The notes beneath the pieces are model-generated. The model was not told the origin of the DNA. It searched no databases and worked only from the letters and a program-made list of their open reading frames with translations. Shown here in pieces: positions 1 through 7,572 of a stretch of 53,286 nucleotides of DNA. This DNA comes from SIG714 sp964638675 (GTDB lineage Bacteria; Bacillota; Clostridia; Oscillospirales; CAG-272). Every line of letters begins with the position of its first letter. The stretch's first letter is position 1. The stretch covers positions 1 through 53,286 of the forward strand of contig CAZXAU010000016.1 of NCBI GenBank assembly GCA_964638675.1. The letters run 5' to 3'. Made by a program: the position numbers and the translations under genes.

Positions 1-261
1 GTAATCCTTTTGCGTGAAAACGCCATTGGAATCTGAACCCCTATGGTTTGGACTCGGAAGAGAAAAAGTGCAAATTCGAAAACAAAAGAAATAAAAACCA
101 ATGTTTATGAACCCATAGTCTATTTGTTCACACTCAATTTATCCGCTTGTTTCAAGGTATAATCCTATTCCATCTGTTCAAAAGTCTTGTATTACAAGGG
201 TTCAAATCCCTCATCCGAAATCGCCAATATATCTTTTTTATAGCCAACAGACAAAAAGAAA

Positions 262-283
262 AGTCGCATCAGCGGCTTTTTTT
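262..283. terminator. Terminator-like hairpin, possibly bidirectional
   Basis: A 5-bp stem GTCGC/GCGGC with loop ATCA is followed by seven T on the plus strand and preceded by an A-rich run, so it could end transcription in both directions. No gene it would serve is visible inside the window. Confidence 0.5.
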
Positions 284-299
284 GGTAATCTTCACTCAT

Positions 300-363
300 C
301 TCTTTTCACTCTTCTCTAAAAAAACAAGCGACTTTTCCGGAGAAAAGAGAAGAGTGAAGAGAG
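300..363. repeat. Long inverted repeat (18-bp arms)
   Basis: Arms at 300-317 and 346-363 are reverse complements with one mismatch, giving a long pyrimidine/purine hairpin with a loop of about 28 nt. The left arm also forms an imperfect 14-nt tandem repeat with the bases just before it (291-304 against 305-318). The function is unknown. Confidence 0.6.
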
Positions 364-544
364 AATGAAGCTTTGCTTCGCAAAGCGACTGATTATAAAT
401 ACGAGTTAATCTATAAATTGCACTGATTTTGCAAATTAATTTACGAAGGTTCAAATTCCTCAGCACTTTTACTTTGCGGAGAATTTTGAACATCAGTACA
501 ATAAAAATAATAAAGAACAGACAGACCAATAGATATTCACCAAG

Positions 545-577
545 CCAATCGTTTGAAACCAAGCGGTTGGTTTTTTA
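545..577 (+). terminator. Rho-independent terminator-like hairpin
   Basis: A stem CCAATCG/CGGTTGG (545-551 with 564-570) is followed directly by TTTTTTATTTT. It has the form of an intrinsic terminator on the plus strand, but the transcript it would end is not evident. Confidence 0.55.
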
Positions 578-645
578 TTTTACGCAAAGGAATTTCATGA
601 TGTGCCCAAATAAAAAGTGAGACACATTGTTTTGTCTCACTCTGA

Positions 646-849
646 TTATTTCTTTCTTGTCGGTTTCACATTGACGTCCGGTTTGATCTGTCCCTTAATT
701 TTTCCGTTCTTATCTTCAAAATTCTTAATATTCTCCCGAATCAACACAAGAATATGACTGTTTACCGACCTTCCTTCGTAGTCGGCAACAAAACCTATCT
801 TTTCAAGCATTTCTTCTTCGATCCGTATCGATACATTTTTGATAGCCAC
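646..849 (-). CDS. Ribbon-helix-helix DNA-binding protein
   Basis: This is a 67-residue protein. Residues 3-45 have the Arc/MetJ pattern: a short beta strand (KNVSIRIEE), a helix (EMLEKIGFVADYEG) and a second helix beginning RSVNSHILVLIREN. A Lys/Arg-rich tail follows. The likely start is GTG at 849, because GAGGTG lies a few bases upstream. Such proteins act as dimeric repressors, antitoxins or plasmid and ICE copy/transfer regulators. No toxin gene is adjacent, so an antitoxin role is not supported here. A perfect dyad at 919-933, between this gene and the divergent SLOG stump, is a candidate operator. The family is fairly sure; the role is unknown. Confidence 0.75.
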   Translation of the reverse strand: MAIKNVSIRIEEEMLEKIGFVADYEGRSVNSHILVLIRENIKNFEDKNGKIKGQIKPDVNVKPTRKK

Positions 850-918
850 AATTTCACCTCAAAATAAATTTATTATATGTTTATTTTACATTCATGATGT
901 GATATAACGTGTAAAATG

Positions 919-933
919 GATATACAGTATATC
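919..933. promoter_or_regulatory. Perfect dyad, candidate operator
   Basis: GATATAC-A-GTATATC is a perfect 7-1-7 inverted repeat between the divergent RHH gene and the SLOG gene stump. Its position and size fit an autoregulatory operator for the neighbouring RHH protein, which is inference. Confidence 0.35.
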
Positions 934-957
934 TATAAAATTTTGGAGGTGAGAAGA

Positions 958-996
958 ATGTGTGTAGCGGTAATTGGTTCAAGGGGATTAACGGTA
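958..996 (+). pseudogene. 5' stump of a SLOG-family (DUF2493-like) gene
   Basis: A strong ribosome site (TTGGAGGTGAGAAG) leads into ATG at 958 and a 13-residue start, MCVAVIGSRGLTV. That matches the characteristic N-terminus (xVAVIGSRxLT, first nucleotide-binding strand and loop) of small SLOG/YspA-type proteins common on Firmicutes mobile elements. After residue 13 the frame no longer resembles that family and runs through the 3' end of the convergent tspO gene. I read this as the beginning of a gene whose remainder was deleted when flanking DNA was joined. Family recognition rests on a short segment. Confidence 0.5.
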
Positions 997-1018
997 ATGG
1001 CATCTCTGTGTCGTGACT

Positions 1019-1480
1019 TCAATTCAGAAGATAAATTCCCAAATTCAGATATCCGGCAAAGGCCACCCATAAAAGATATGGGATCAACATATATCCTGCG
1101 GTTTTTGTGTTGCGATAAAACAGAATTGTCGTTGCCAGAATCAAAAGCCACAAGACCACAAGCCAGATAAACGAAAACAGATACATCTCCTGATTGAAGA
1201 AGAAAATTGACCATTGGAAATTAAAAAAGAGTTGCACGGCGTATACTATGATGCCGGAAGTGGAGGGGTTGCCTGATGTTATAACAAGATAAGAGGCAAA
1301 TCCCATTAAAAGATATAAAATTGTCCATACAACAGGGAACAGCCAGCCGGGCGGGGAAAGGGGCGGCTTTGTGAGTGTTTCAAATGATTTCATAGCATCC
1401 CGCGTCAAAAACGCAGAAAGCCCTCCCACTGCAAGCGGAATGAGCAGGCAGGGAATCAGCTTTTTCCATTGTATTTTCAT
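1019..1480 (-). CDS. tspO: TspO/MBR family tryptophan-rich sensory protein
   Basis: This 153-residue membrane protein has five predicted transmembrane segments and the family landmarks: a PPLSPPGWLFPVVWT segment after the first helix (about residues 38-52), YLLMGFASYLV, and NFQWSIFFF. The C-terminus (YLNLGIYLLN) is intact. TspO proteins bind tetrapyrroles and related ligands in the cytoplasmic membrane and have been linked to porphyrin handling and stress; the exact job here is unknown. Start is ATG at 1480 with GAAAGGG upstream. That ribosome site lies inside a long inverted repeat (1482-1533) that could hide it. The stop codon abuts the junction with the truncated SLOG gene. Confidence 0.9.
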   Translation of the reverse strand: MKIQWKKLIPCLLIPLAVGGLSAFLTRDAMKSFETLTKPPLSPPGWLFPVVWTILYLLMGFASYLVITSGNPSTSGIIVYAVQLFFNFQWSIFFFNQEMYLFSFIWLVVLWLLILATTILFYRNTKTAGYMLIPYLLWVAFAGYLNLGIYLLN

Positions 1481-1481
1481 A

Positions 1482-1533
1482 AAAATACCCTTTCATTTAT
1501 TATATTATTGTATTATTGTATGAAGGGTATTTT
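1482..1533 (-). promoter_or_regulatory. Inverted repeat sequestering the tspO ribosome site
   Basis: On the minus strand AAAATACCCTTCAT (1520-1533) and ATGAAAGGGTATTTT (1482-1496) are complementary over about 14 bp with one bulge, separated by an A/T-only-like loop. The downstream arm contains the Shine-Dalgarno GAAAGGG and ends directly at the tspO start codon. If transcription begins upstream of 1533, the stem would block translation initiation. If it begins in the loop, the arms may instead be a protein-binding dyad. Confidence 0.5.
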
Positions 1534-1824
1534 GCTTCTATTCTCTCAGAGTTACAAATTACAGAAAAAAGGGATTGCCTAGCTGACAAGTCAGCATCGT
1601 TTTAAAAAAAATTGCACCATGGGTGAACCGTGTTATACGAGTACTAACCTTGGCTCTCAATTCGGGAGAGCTGTCACGCAGTGACTGAGAGGGCAGACAG
1701 ATAAATAATATTACAAATCTCACCAGTATAGCTATATTCTTGTTAAAGAAAAACGGCGCTACCTTGTTAGCTAAGCACTCCCCCGCCCTACGATACTTTA
1801 CCCATAGCATTTCACTTTTTCACA
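1534..1824. other. Intergenic DNA with a small palindromic repeat
   Basis: I see no credible gene. At 1673-1685 GTCAC-GCA-GTGAC forms a palindrome embedded in a GGGAGAG...GAGAGGG context. Similar short palindromes recur between genes in gut Clostridia as I recall them, but I could not check this. The open frame spanning 1559-1810 on the minus strand is probably a translation of this element. Confidence 0.35.
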
Positions 1825-1883
1825 GTATAACAGAGCTGAGTCAAAAGCCTTTTCAAGCAAATGACTCAGCCTTTTTGTTATAC
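1825..1883. terminator. Large hairpin, terminator for the ABC operon or upstream read-through
   Basis: Two nested arms pair: GTATAAC (1825-1831) with GTTATAC (1877-1883), and GCTGAGTC (1835-1842) with GACTCAGC (1863-1870). CTTTTT follows the inner stem on the plus strand. It sits downstream of the minus-strand exporter operon, where a terminator is expected, but the T-run orientation favours the plus strand. Confidence 0.5.
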
Positions 1884-1949
1884 TTATAAAGCAAGCATTT
1901 AGAGTTTGTTAATGCTTTAAAACAGCTTTCTTTTTGACAAAATGTGAGG

Positions 1950-2726
1950 TTATGACCCTGTTGATTTATACTTACTTAAACCGAATTTGAAAAAGCAATA
2001 GCAAGGTATCATGAAAATAAATCCAAGCAACGGCAGGAATATCAGCCCGATATTATCCGACCTTCCGATGAGGTAAAGAAAAGGATAATACTGGAATAAT
2101 GCTATTGGGATCACATAGGTAAGAAATTTCAGGACGCTTTCGCCGTAGATAGAGAGCGGATATTTTCCGAAATCACGGCTTCCGTCCGTAAAGATATTCA
2201 TGAACTCCAAGCCCTCAATTGTGAAAAAGCTGATCCCTGCATATAAAACAAACAATGAGCTGAACACTGCCATACCTCCGATCAACATCAGAACGACGGT
2301 TATAATCTTGTCGAATGACCATACGATCTCACTTGTAGGAATGGCGTATGCGAGTATAAATATCGACTGAAGCAATCTGCCGATACGGGAGAACTCGATA
2401 TTTGAGGTCAGAACCTGAAATATTTCGTTTCGAGGCCGTACAAGTATCCTATCCAGATTTCCGCTTTGAATCAACCGGGGGAATACATCAAATCCCCTGA
2501 CAAAGCATTCTGTAATCGAAAATGCCATAAACACAATCGAAAAACATATAAGGATCTCCGGGAAAGCAAATCCATTGACAGAATGAAATCGGGAAAACAT
2601 GAAATACACACCGAGGAATGTGGTAAATGAGCTCAGAAACTGCCCGAGTGCGGTCATAATGAAGGACGCCTTATACTGCATCTGCGATTTCAGCAGTATG
2701 CTGACATATTTGAAATACAGCTTCAT
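1950..2726 (-). CDS. ABC-2 type transporter permease (second permease)
   Basis: This is a roughly 258-residue integral membrane protein with six hydrophobic segments and the sequence style of the ABC2_membrane_6 (former DUF990) family, including ECFVRGFDVFPRLIQSGNLD and LVRPRNE before the second membrane pair. It is the last gene of a three-gene exporter operon and starts immediately after the stop of the first permease. The upstream gene's final codons GGGAGG serve as its ribosome site, favouring ATG at 2726 over the GTG one codon earlier. It would pair with the other permease to form a heterodimeric channel driven by the ATPase. The substrate is unknown; relatives export hydrophobic compounds or peptides. 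Confidence 0.85.
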   Translation of the reverse strand: MKLYFKYVSILLKSQMQYKASFIMTALGQFLSSFTTFLGVYFMFSRFHSVNGFAFPEILICFSIVFMAFSITECFVRGFDVFPRLIQSGNLDRILVRPRNEIFQVLTSNIEFSRIGRLLQSIFILAYAIPTSEIVWSFDKIITVVLMLIGGMAVFSSLFVLYAGISFFTIEGLEFMNIFTDGSRDFGKYPLSIYGESVLKFLTYVIPIALFQYYPFLYLIGRSDNIGLIFLPLLGFIFMIPCYCFFKFGLSKYKSTGS

Positions 2727-2729
2727 CAC

Positions 2730-3533
2730 TCAACCTCCCTGAACAACAACTTTTCTCAGTGCCCGTTTCATAAGGATTCGTCCCACTGTCAGCAACGCCG
2801 CAAACCAAACGATCTGAAGTGCAATGCTTTTAAAAGCTTCACTACCGTTTACCTGCCCTGTATAGATCAGAAAAGGTGTGTTCTGCATGGAGGCGAAAGG
2901 CAAAGCGTACATTATAGGCTGTAACCTTTCGGGGAAAAATGGAATAGGTATGATCGCACCTGCAAAGAATTCAGTGACCGATGCTGCCAGTATCCGTATT
3001 CCCATGGGAGATATCGTATAAAAAGCTGAAATGTAAATCAGCATTGAAAAAGATATCAGAACCAAAAAACCGAGTATAACAGAAATCAGAAATAAAACAC
3101 CTGACAACCAATCCGGTGGCAGCGTTATATTAAATGGTGCCGGAAGGAATGCTGCAACTAACAAAATCGGAATGCAGCGGAGCATCATTCTCGATAGCCT
3201 TATCGCCATATTCTTCGTGAACCACATTGTGTAGACATCGCAGGGACGGCACAGTTCATACGCAATGTTACCAGATGTAATGCTTTCAAATATTTCGTTG
3301 TCGAAGAACCATGCCATAAACATTGTAAGAAAGGCTTGTTGCATCCATATATAACTCGACAGTTTCGAGAAAGTCATAGGAAAACTGTTCTCGCCATTCT
3401 GGTAAAAGGCCCAAAACATAAGGATCGTCATACCGCCCCATGCAAACTGAGTGGCGATTCCCGCCCAGGCAGCGGCACGGTATTGGAGTCCGGCTGTGAA
3501 CCTTATTCTAAAAAATGATAAATACTTTTTCAT
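2730..3533 (-). CDS. ABC-2 type transporter permease (first permease)
   Basis: This 267-residue protein has six membrane spans and belongs to the same ABC2_membrane_6-like family as the next gene. The two share the pattern 'exit helix 2, ITSGNIAYELCRPCD', equivalent to 'IQSGNLDRILVRPRN' in the partner. Its ATG overlaps the stop of the ATPase gene by four bases (ATGA, 3530-3533), indicating translational coupling. The order ATPase-permease-permease and the strict packing mark a single exporter operon transcribed from a promoter at 4632-4660. Confidence 0.88.
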   Translation of the reverse strand: MKKYLSFFRIRFTAGLQYRAAAWAGIATQFAWGGMTILMFWAFYQNGENSFPMTFSKLSSYIWMQQAFLTMFMAWFFDNEIFESITSGNIAYELCRPCDVYTMWFTKNMAIRLSRMMLRCIPILLVAAFLPAPFNITLPPDWLSGVLFLISVILGFLVLISFSMLIYISAFYTISPMGIRILAASVTEFFAGAIIPIPFFPERLQPIMYALPFASMQNTPFLIYTGQVNGSEAFKSIALQIVWFAALLTVGRILMKRALRKVVVQGG

Positions 3534-4504
3534 ATCTCAAATTCCTTATACAGAGAAACAACCATTTCATCAACGGTTTCTCCTGTGACGGATATATCTT
3601 TTACCTCCACCTCAGAGGAAATGTGGGAAATAGCCTGTGATACCGTCAAAAAAGCTGTATCAATAATAATTTCAGCATGACCGTCCATATTTTTTGTAAC
3701 TCTCATGTGCTCCGAAACGGGCAACTGTCCGCCGGAATAATCCACTGTCAGTGTTTTATGTGTTGAGTTGCGTTTTGTTAGTTCGGACAGAGAGCAATCG
3801 AGCAGGATCCTCCCTTTACCTATCATAATAATTCTTTCTGTTAAAGCTTCGATATCCTGCATATCGTGAGTCGTCAGAATTACTGTCGTTTTGTTTTCAC
3901 GGTTGATAGTTTTGATGAACTCTCTGACTGCTATTTTTGAAACCGCATCAAGGCCGATCGTAGGCTCGTCCAGAAAAAGGATCTTCGGGCTGTGCAGCAA
4001 TGACGCTGCAATTTCACACCGCATTCTTTGCCCAAGAGAAAGCTGTCTTGCAGGTGTCCTTACGATCTCACCGATATTCAAAAGCTCAATTAACTGTGAG
4101 AGCGTCTTCTTATATTCTGTTTCTTCGACTTTATAGATATCCCTGATCAGTTCAAAGCTGTCGATTACAGGTACATCCCACCAGAGCTGAGACCTCTGAC
4201 CGAAAACGACACCTATATCCTTCACATGCGAAATGCGATCTTTCCATGGAGTGCGACCGTTTATCATGCACTCTCCGCTGTCGGGAGTCAGGATTCCGCT
4301 CATTATTTTTATGGTACTGCTTTTTCCTGCACCGTTGGGACCGATATAGCCCACCATTTCACCATCACTGATTGTGAATGATACATCTTTCAAGGCGTTT
4401 ATGTAAGTATATTCTTTCTTAAATAAAGCCTTGAATGCTTCCGAAAGGCCGGCATTACGCTTTGCAACCTTAAATGTTTTATTTATGTTTTTCAGCTCGA
4501 TCAT
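3530..4504 (-). CDS. ABC-2 exporter ATP-binding protein
   Basis: This 324-residue nucleotide-binding subunit carries Walker A GPNGAGKS (residues 55-62), Q-loop FGQ (101-103), signature LSLGQ (155-159), Walker B ILFLDE (175-180) and H-loop His213. The stretch WWDVPVIDSFELIRDIYKV between Q-loop and signature, and the long C-terminal extension after residue 235, are typical of ATPases that pair with DUF990-type permeases. Start is ATG at 4504 with TAGGAG upstream. Its 3' end overlaps the first permease by four bases. It powers export through the two following membrane proteins; the cargo is not deducible. Confidence 0.92.
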   Translation of the reverse strand: MIELKNINKTFKVAKRNAGLSEAFKALFKKEYTYINALKDVSFTISDGEMVGYIGPNGAGKSSTIKIMSGILTPDSGECMINGRTPWKDRISHVKDIGVVFGQRSQLWWDVPVIDSFELIRDIYKVEETEYKKTLSQLIELLNIGEIVRTPARQLSLGQRMRCEIAASLLHSPKILFLDEPTIGLDAVSKIAVREFIKTINRENKTTVILTTHDMQDIEALTERIIMIGKGRILLDCSLSELTKRNSTHKTLTVDYSGGQLPVSEHMRVTKNMDGHAEIIIDTAFLTVSQAISHISSEVEVKDISVTGETVDEMVVSLYKEFEI

Positions 4505-4631
4505 TTTTTACTCCTATATATGTGACTACTTTGCAATCGATTTACCGCTATTAATCTACTTATCAATCTCGAAAACTTTAAACCTTCGCTTCATGCAGAC
4601 CTTGCGTTAAGCCATAAAAGCACATCGGGGC

Positions 4632-4660
4632 AGTATACCATAAAGCAGGCAATTTGTAAA
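4632..4660 (-). promoter_or_regulatory. Sigma-A promoter of the ABC exporter operon
   Basis: On the minus strand TTTACA (4655-4660) and TATACT (4632-4637) are separated by exactly 17 bp, about 130 bp upstream of the ATPase start. The resulting leader has no structure I recognise. Confidence 0.65.
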
Positions 4661-4691
4661 GGTTTGGTCATATTTCTTTCGGAAAATAAAA

Positions 4692-4729
4692 AACGCCCAA
4701 AATCTTGATTATACAGGGATTCTGGCGTT
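4692..4729 (-). terminator. Terminator of tRNA-Arg
   Basis: ACGCC and GGGCGT arms, extended by AGAATC/GATTTT, form a hairpin ending in a T run on the minus strand, a few bases after the CCA end of the tRNA. Confidence 0.75.
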
Positions 4730-4732
4730 TTT

Positions 4733-4809
4733 TGGCGTTCCCGAGGTGATTCGAACACCCGACCTACCGCTTAGGAGGCGGTCGCTCTATCCTGCTGAGC
4801 TACGGAAAC
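4733..4809 (-). tRNA. tRNA-Arg (anticodon CCT)
   Basis: The minus strand folds into a complete cloverleaf. The acceptor GTTTCCG pairs with CGGGAAC (one G-T pair). The D-arm is GCTC...GAGC. The anticodon stem ACCGC/GCGGT has loop CTCCTAA, placing CCT at positions 34-36 (decodes AGG). The T-arm loop is TTCGAAT. The discriminator is G and CCA is encoded (4733-4735). It has its own promoter at 4880-4908 and a terminator just downstream. Confidence 0.95.
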
Positions 4810-4879
4810 ATGAAATGTTTTTTTACTTTTTCTGAAAAACAGAAAGTACTTTGAACCTTCTGCTTATTACTACAATGAC

Positions 4880-4908
4880 AGTATAGCACACTTTAAAATG
4901 TTTTTCAA
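4880..4908 (-). promoter_or_regulatory. Promoter of tRNA-Arg
   Basis: On the minus strand TTGAAA (4903-4908), a 17-bp spacer and TATACT (4880-4885) lie about 70 bp upstream of the mature tRNA 5' end. It is divergent from the LCP promoter that starts 19 bp away. Confidence 0.7.
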
Positions 4909-4926
4909 GTATTTTTATCAATTGTC

Positions 4927-4955
4927 TTGAAAAAAATATAAATATGTTGTATAAT
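4927..4955 (+). promoter_or_regulatory. Promoter of the LCP gene
   Basis: TTGAAA (4927-4932), a 17-bp spacer and a perfect TATAAT (4950-4955) lie 43 bp upstream of the preferred start codon at 4999. Confidence 0.8.
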
Positions 4956-4998
4956 GATTTCGGTCAGGAATGACAAAAAATCAAGAGAGGAATATATT

Positions 4999-5961
4999 AT
5001 GTCATCAACATTCAGGAATTTCATAATATCTTTTATTCTCGCAGCGATTATTTTCGGCGTTGTTGCGGTGTTTGCGGTCGGAATTATAGATAAATATGTA
5101 CTCAATCCCGAGCTAGAAAAAGACGGCGACAACAGTATGCAATCACCTCCGACTCTTCCGTCAACACAGACCCAGGGCAATCAGTTGTCATCAGGAAACG
5201 GGAAGACATTCGGTGTTCTGTTTATGCTGAATGATTACCGCCCGGATATTTACAGTGATTACACCGTTCCGGCTGATACTTTTGCTGTCCCGAGAAGGAA
5301 AAATGCAGAGAACTTTGTATATATGCTTTTCAGTAAAGAAAAAAATGAGGTTGTTGTTACTTCTCTTGACACTGGAACACTTGTGAATGTTGATGGAGTT
5401 GACATGACGCTTTCCCTTGCGTATAACTATAAGGGGGCTGCGTATGTCACGCAAAAGGTATCAAATCTCATCGGTCTCGGAATCGATTACTATATAGATT
5501 TCGGTGTAACATCACTTGTTGAAACCGTAAACTATCTCGGTGGGTTTGAATATGAGCTTTCAACCGATATCAGCTACGTAAACAGCTATGAGGGAATTAA
5601 TGTATCACTTTCCAAAGGAAAGCAAAAGCTTGACGGTGAGAAGGTTATGGCGTTGTTGCGTTACGATTCTTACAAAAGCAGAACCGGTAAACTCAACATG
5701 GCGGGGGATTTTCTTCTCAATGCGGTTTATTCTTTTACCGGAAATTATCTGAATAAGGTCAGGTTCAATTCGATAATCAATTATGTTTCGTCAAAATGCG
5801 ATACAAATATTAATGCCGATCAATTTGAAGAAAACATCGATATCCTTTTCAAAATGACCGGAATGAATATCAGTTATATAAATTATCCCGGAAGTGTCGA
5901 AGGAGATGTTTTTGTTCCCGACAAGGATGCCGGGCGTGAAAATTTCAATTCATACAGATAA
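4999..5961 (+). CDS. LytR-CpsA-Psr (LCP) family protein
   Basis: This 320-residue protein has an N-terminal membrane anchor (about residues 8-30), a short Pro/Thr/Gln linker, and an extracellular LCP-type domain (about 70-300). LCP enzymes attach wall polymers such as teichoic acid or capsule to peptidoglycan from lipid-linked precursors. Visible family features are the central LGGFEYELSTDI region (the LGGV-V-DV block) and LDGEKVMALLRYDSYKSRTG, corresponding to the GxxAL-RxR-D-DxGR segment. The arginine-rich pocket is weaker than in classical LCP proteins, so this is a divergent member. ATG at 4999 is chosen because GAGAGG precedes it and the promoter -10 box overlaps the more upstream ATG. 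Confidence 0.8.
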   Translation: MSSTFRNFIISFILAAIIFGVVAVFAVGIIDKYVLNPELEKDGDNSMQSPPTLPSTQTQGNQLSSGNGKTFGVLFMLNDYRPDIYSDYTVPADTFAVPRRKNAENFVYMLFSKEKNEVVVTSLDTGTLVNVDGVDMTLSLAYNYKGAAYVTQKVSNLIGLGIDYYIDFGVTSLVETVNYLGGFEYELSTDISYVNSYEGINVSLSKGKQKLDGEKVMALLRYDSYKSRTGKLNMAGDFLLNAVYSFTGNYLNKVRFNSIINYVSSKCDTNINADQFEENIDILFKMTGMNISYINYPGSVEGDVFVPDKDAGRENFNSYR

Positions 5962-6066
5962 AAGATTTACAGAATCAAAACATAAAACCTGTAAGCTGAT
6001 TGCAGGTATGGCGGTATATATTATTGCATTTTAAAAAATTAACAATTATTAAACGGAGAAACAGCA

Positions 6067-7458
6067 ATGGATAACAAAGATATTACAATGGAAAAAATAA
6101 CGGCACTTTGTAAAAACAGAGGATTTATTTTTGCAGGAAGCGAAATTTACGGCGGACTTGCAAACTCATGGGATTACGGTCCACTCGGAGTTGAAATGAA
6201 CAACAATGTCAAGAAGGCATGGTGGAAGAAGTTTATTCAGGAATCGCCCTACAATGTGGGACTTGATTCGTCTATTATACTTAATCCCGAAGTCTGGAAG
6301 GCGTCCGGACATCTCGGCGGTTTTTCAGATCCCCTTATGGATTGTAAATCATGCCGTACACGTCACAGAGCGGACGACCTTATCGAAAAGTATGCCGAAG
6401 AGAATAATATTTCTGTTTCTCCCTCGGGTTGGTCGAATGAGCAAATGTCAGATTACATCAAGGAAAATCATATTAAATGTCCAGATTGCGGAGCTGAGAA
6501 CTTCACCGATATAAGAAAGTTCAATCTTATGTTCAAGACATTTCAGGGCGTCACTGAGGATTCGTCATCCGAGCTTTACATGCGTCCCGAAACGGCACAG
6601 GGCATTTTCGTGAATTTCATGAATGTTCAGCGTACAACAAGAAAAAAGATACCGTTCGGTATAGGACAGATGGGTAAGTGCTTCCGTAACGAGATCACTC
6701 CCGGAAACTTCATTTTCAGAACACGTGAATTCGAGCAGATGGAGCTTGAATTCTTCTGCAAGCCCGGAACCGACCTTGAATGGTTCACATACTGGAGAAG
6801 CTATTGCAAGAATTTTCTTCTCTCGCTCGGCATGAGTGAGGACAAGCTCCGCTTGCGCGATCATTCGCCCGAAGAGCTTTGCTTCTATTCAAAGGCTACG
6901 ACCGATTTTGAATTCCTCTTCCCGTTCGGTTGGGGTGAGCTGTGGGGAATTGCCGACAGAACCGACTACGACCTCGGCAGACACTCTGCCCAGAGCGGAA
7001 AAGAGCTTGACTATTTCGATCCCGAGACAAATGAACGCTATGTTCCGTATGTTATCGAGCCGTCGCTTGGCGTAGGACGTGCAATGCTTGCCTTCCTTTG
7101 CAACGCATATGACGAGGAAACGATCGGTGAGGGTGACACAAGAGTCGTTCTTCATCTGCATCCTGCACTTGCTCCCTTCAAAGCGGCTGTTCTTCCTTTG
7201 TCAAAGAAGCTCTCGGATAAGGCAAGAGAACTCTGGACAGGTCTTGCAAAGCAGTTTGTTGTCGATTTTGATGAGACAGGCTCTATAGGTAAGAGATACC
7301 GCCGTCAGGATGAGATCGGAACACCTTTCTGCATTACTTATGACTTTGAATCCGAGAATGACAATTGCGTCACCATCAGAGACAGAGACAGCATGGAGCA
7401 GATCCGCATACCGATAGACAGTCTGAGCTCATATATTGCATCAAAGCTTGAATTCTGA
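6067..7458 (+). CDS. glyQS: Glycyl-tRNA synthetase (dimeric class II type)
   Basis: This 463-residue enzyme charges tRNA-Gly with glycine and ATP. Class II landmarks are clear: SEIYGGLANSWDYGPLG near the N-terminus, motif 2 FRNEITP...FRTREFEQMELEFF (206-230), and motif 3 region EPSLGVGRAMLAFL. A zinc-like Cys set is present (C93/C96 and C138/C141). The C-terminal anticodon-binding domain starts near HPALAPFKAAVLP. Length and domains match the alpha-2 enzyme of Gram-positives, not the alpha2-beta2 GlyQ/GlyS enzyme. Start is ATG at 6067 after CGGAG. I looked for a T-box leader in 5962-6066 and did not see one. Confidence 0.97.
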   Translation: MDNKDITMEKITALCKNRGFIFAGSEIYGGLANSWDYGPLGVEMNNNVKKAWWKKFIQESPYNVGLDSSIILNPEVWKASGHLGGFSDPLMDCKSCRTRHRADDLIEKYAEENNISVSPSGWSNEQMSDYIKENHIKCPDCGAENFTDIRKFNLMFKTFQGVTEDSSSELYMRPETAQGIFVNFMNVQRTTRKKIPFGIGQMGKCFRNEITPGNFIFRTREFEQMELEFFCKPGTDLEWFTYWRSYCKNFLLSLGMSEDKLRLRDHSPEELCFYSKATTDFEFLFPFGWGELWGIADRTDYDLGRHSAQSGKELDYFDPETNERYVPYVIEPSLGVGRAMLAFLCNAYDEETIGEGDTRVVLHLHPALAPFKAAVLPLSKKLSDKARELWTGLAKQFVVDFDETGSIGKRYRRQDEIGTPFCITYDFESENDNCVTIRDRDSMEQIRIPIDSLSSYIASKLEF

Positions 7459-7572
7459 TAATTTCACCATTATACATTTCTGATAATTCGGGAATCGGCC
7501 GAAGTTTTTCCCGGAAAGCTTCATTCCGAAACATTATACCCAAACCGGCACCATCCTTAGGAGGTATTCAGT

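Larger units (their letters stand above)
1..645. other. Non-coding stretch with decayed-element remnants
   Basis: I see no convincing gene in this stretch: the short open frames lack ribosome binding sites and run through hairpins and AT-rich filler. It holds two terminator-like hairpins (about 262-283 and 545-577), one long inverted repeat (300-363), and two short motifs resembling the T-arm of a tRNA (around 199-213 and 449-461, each with TTCAAAT in the loop position). The T-arm motifs are not parts of a complete cloverleaf. The mixture looks like the decayed edge of a tRNA-associated insertion region, which is inference. Confidence 0.4.

Noticed and set aside
199..470. Two possible tRNA genes suggested by TTCAAAT T-arm motifs
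   Set aside because: No matching acceptor, D or anticodon arms could be found upstream, so they are at most 3' fragments.
147..620. Three overlapping open frames on both strands
   Set aside because: They have no ribosome binding sites, run through hairpins and terminator-like sequences, and have low-complexity products.
646..849. Toxin-antitoxin module
   Set aside because: The RHH protein has no adjacent toxin-like open frame on either side.
1559..1810. 83-residue open frame on the minus strand
   Set aside because: It has no usable ribosome site and spans a palindromic intergenic element, so it is probably not expressed.
5962..6066. T-box riboswitch before glycyl-tRNA synthetase
   Set aside because: I looked for the conserved T-box sequence and stem I specifier and found neither in this 105-nt gap.
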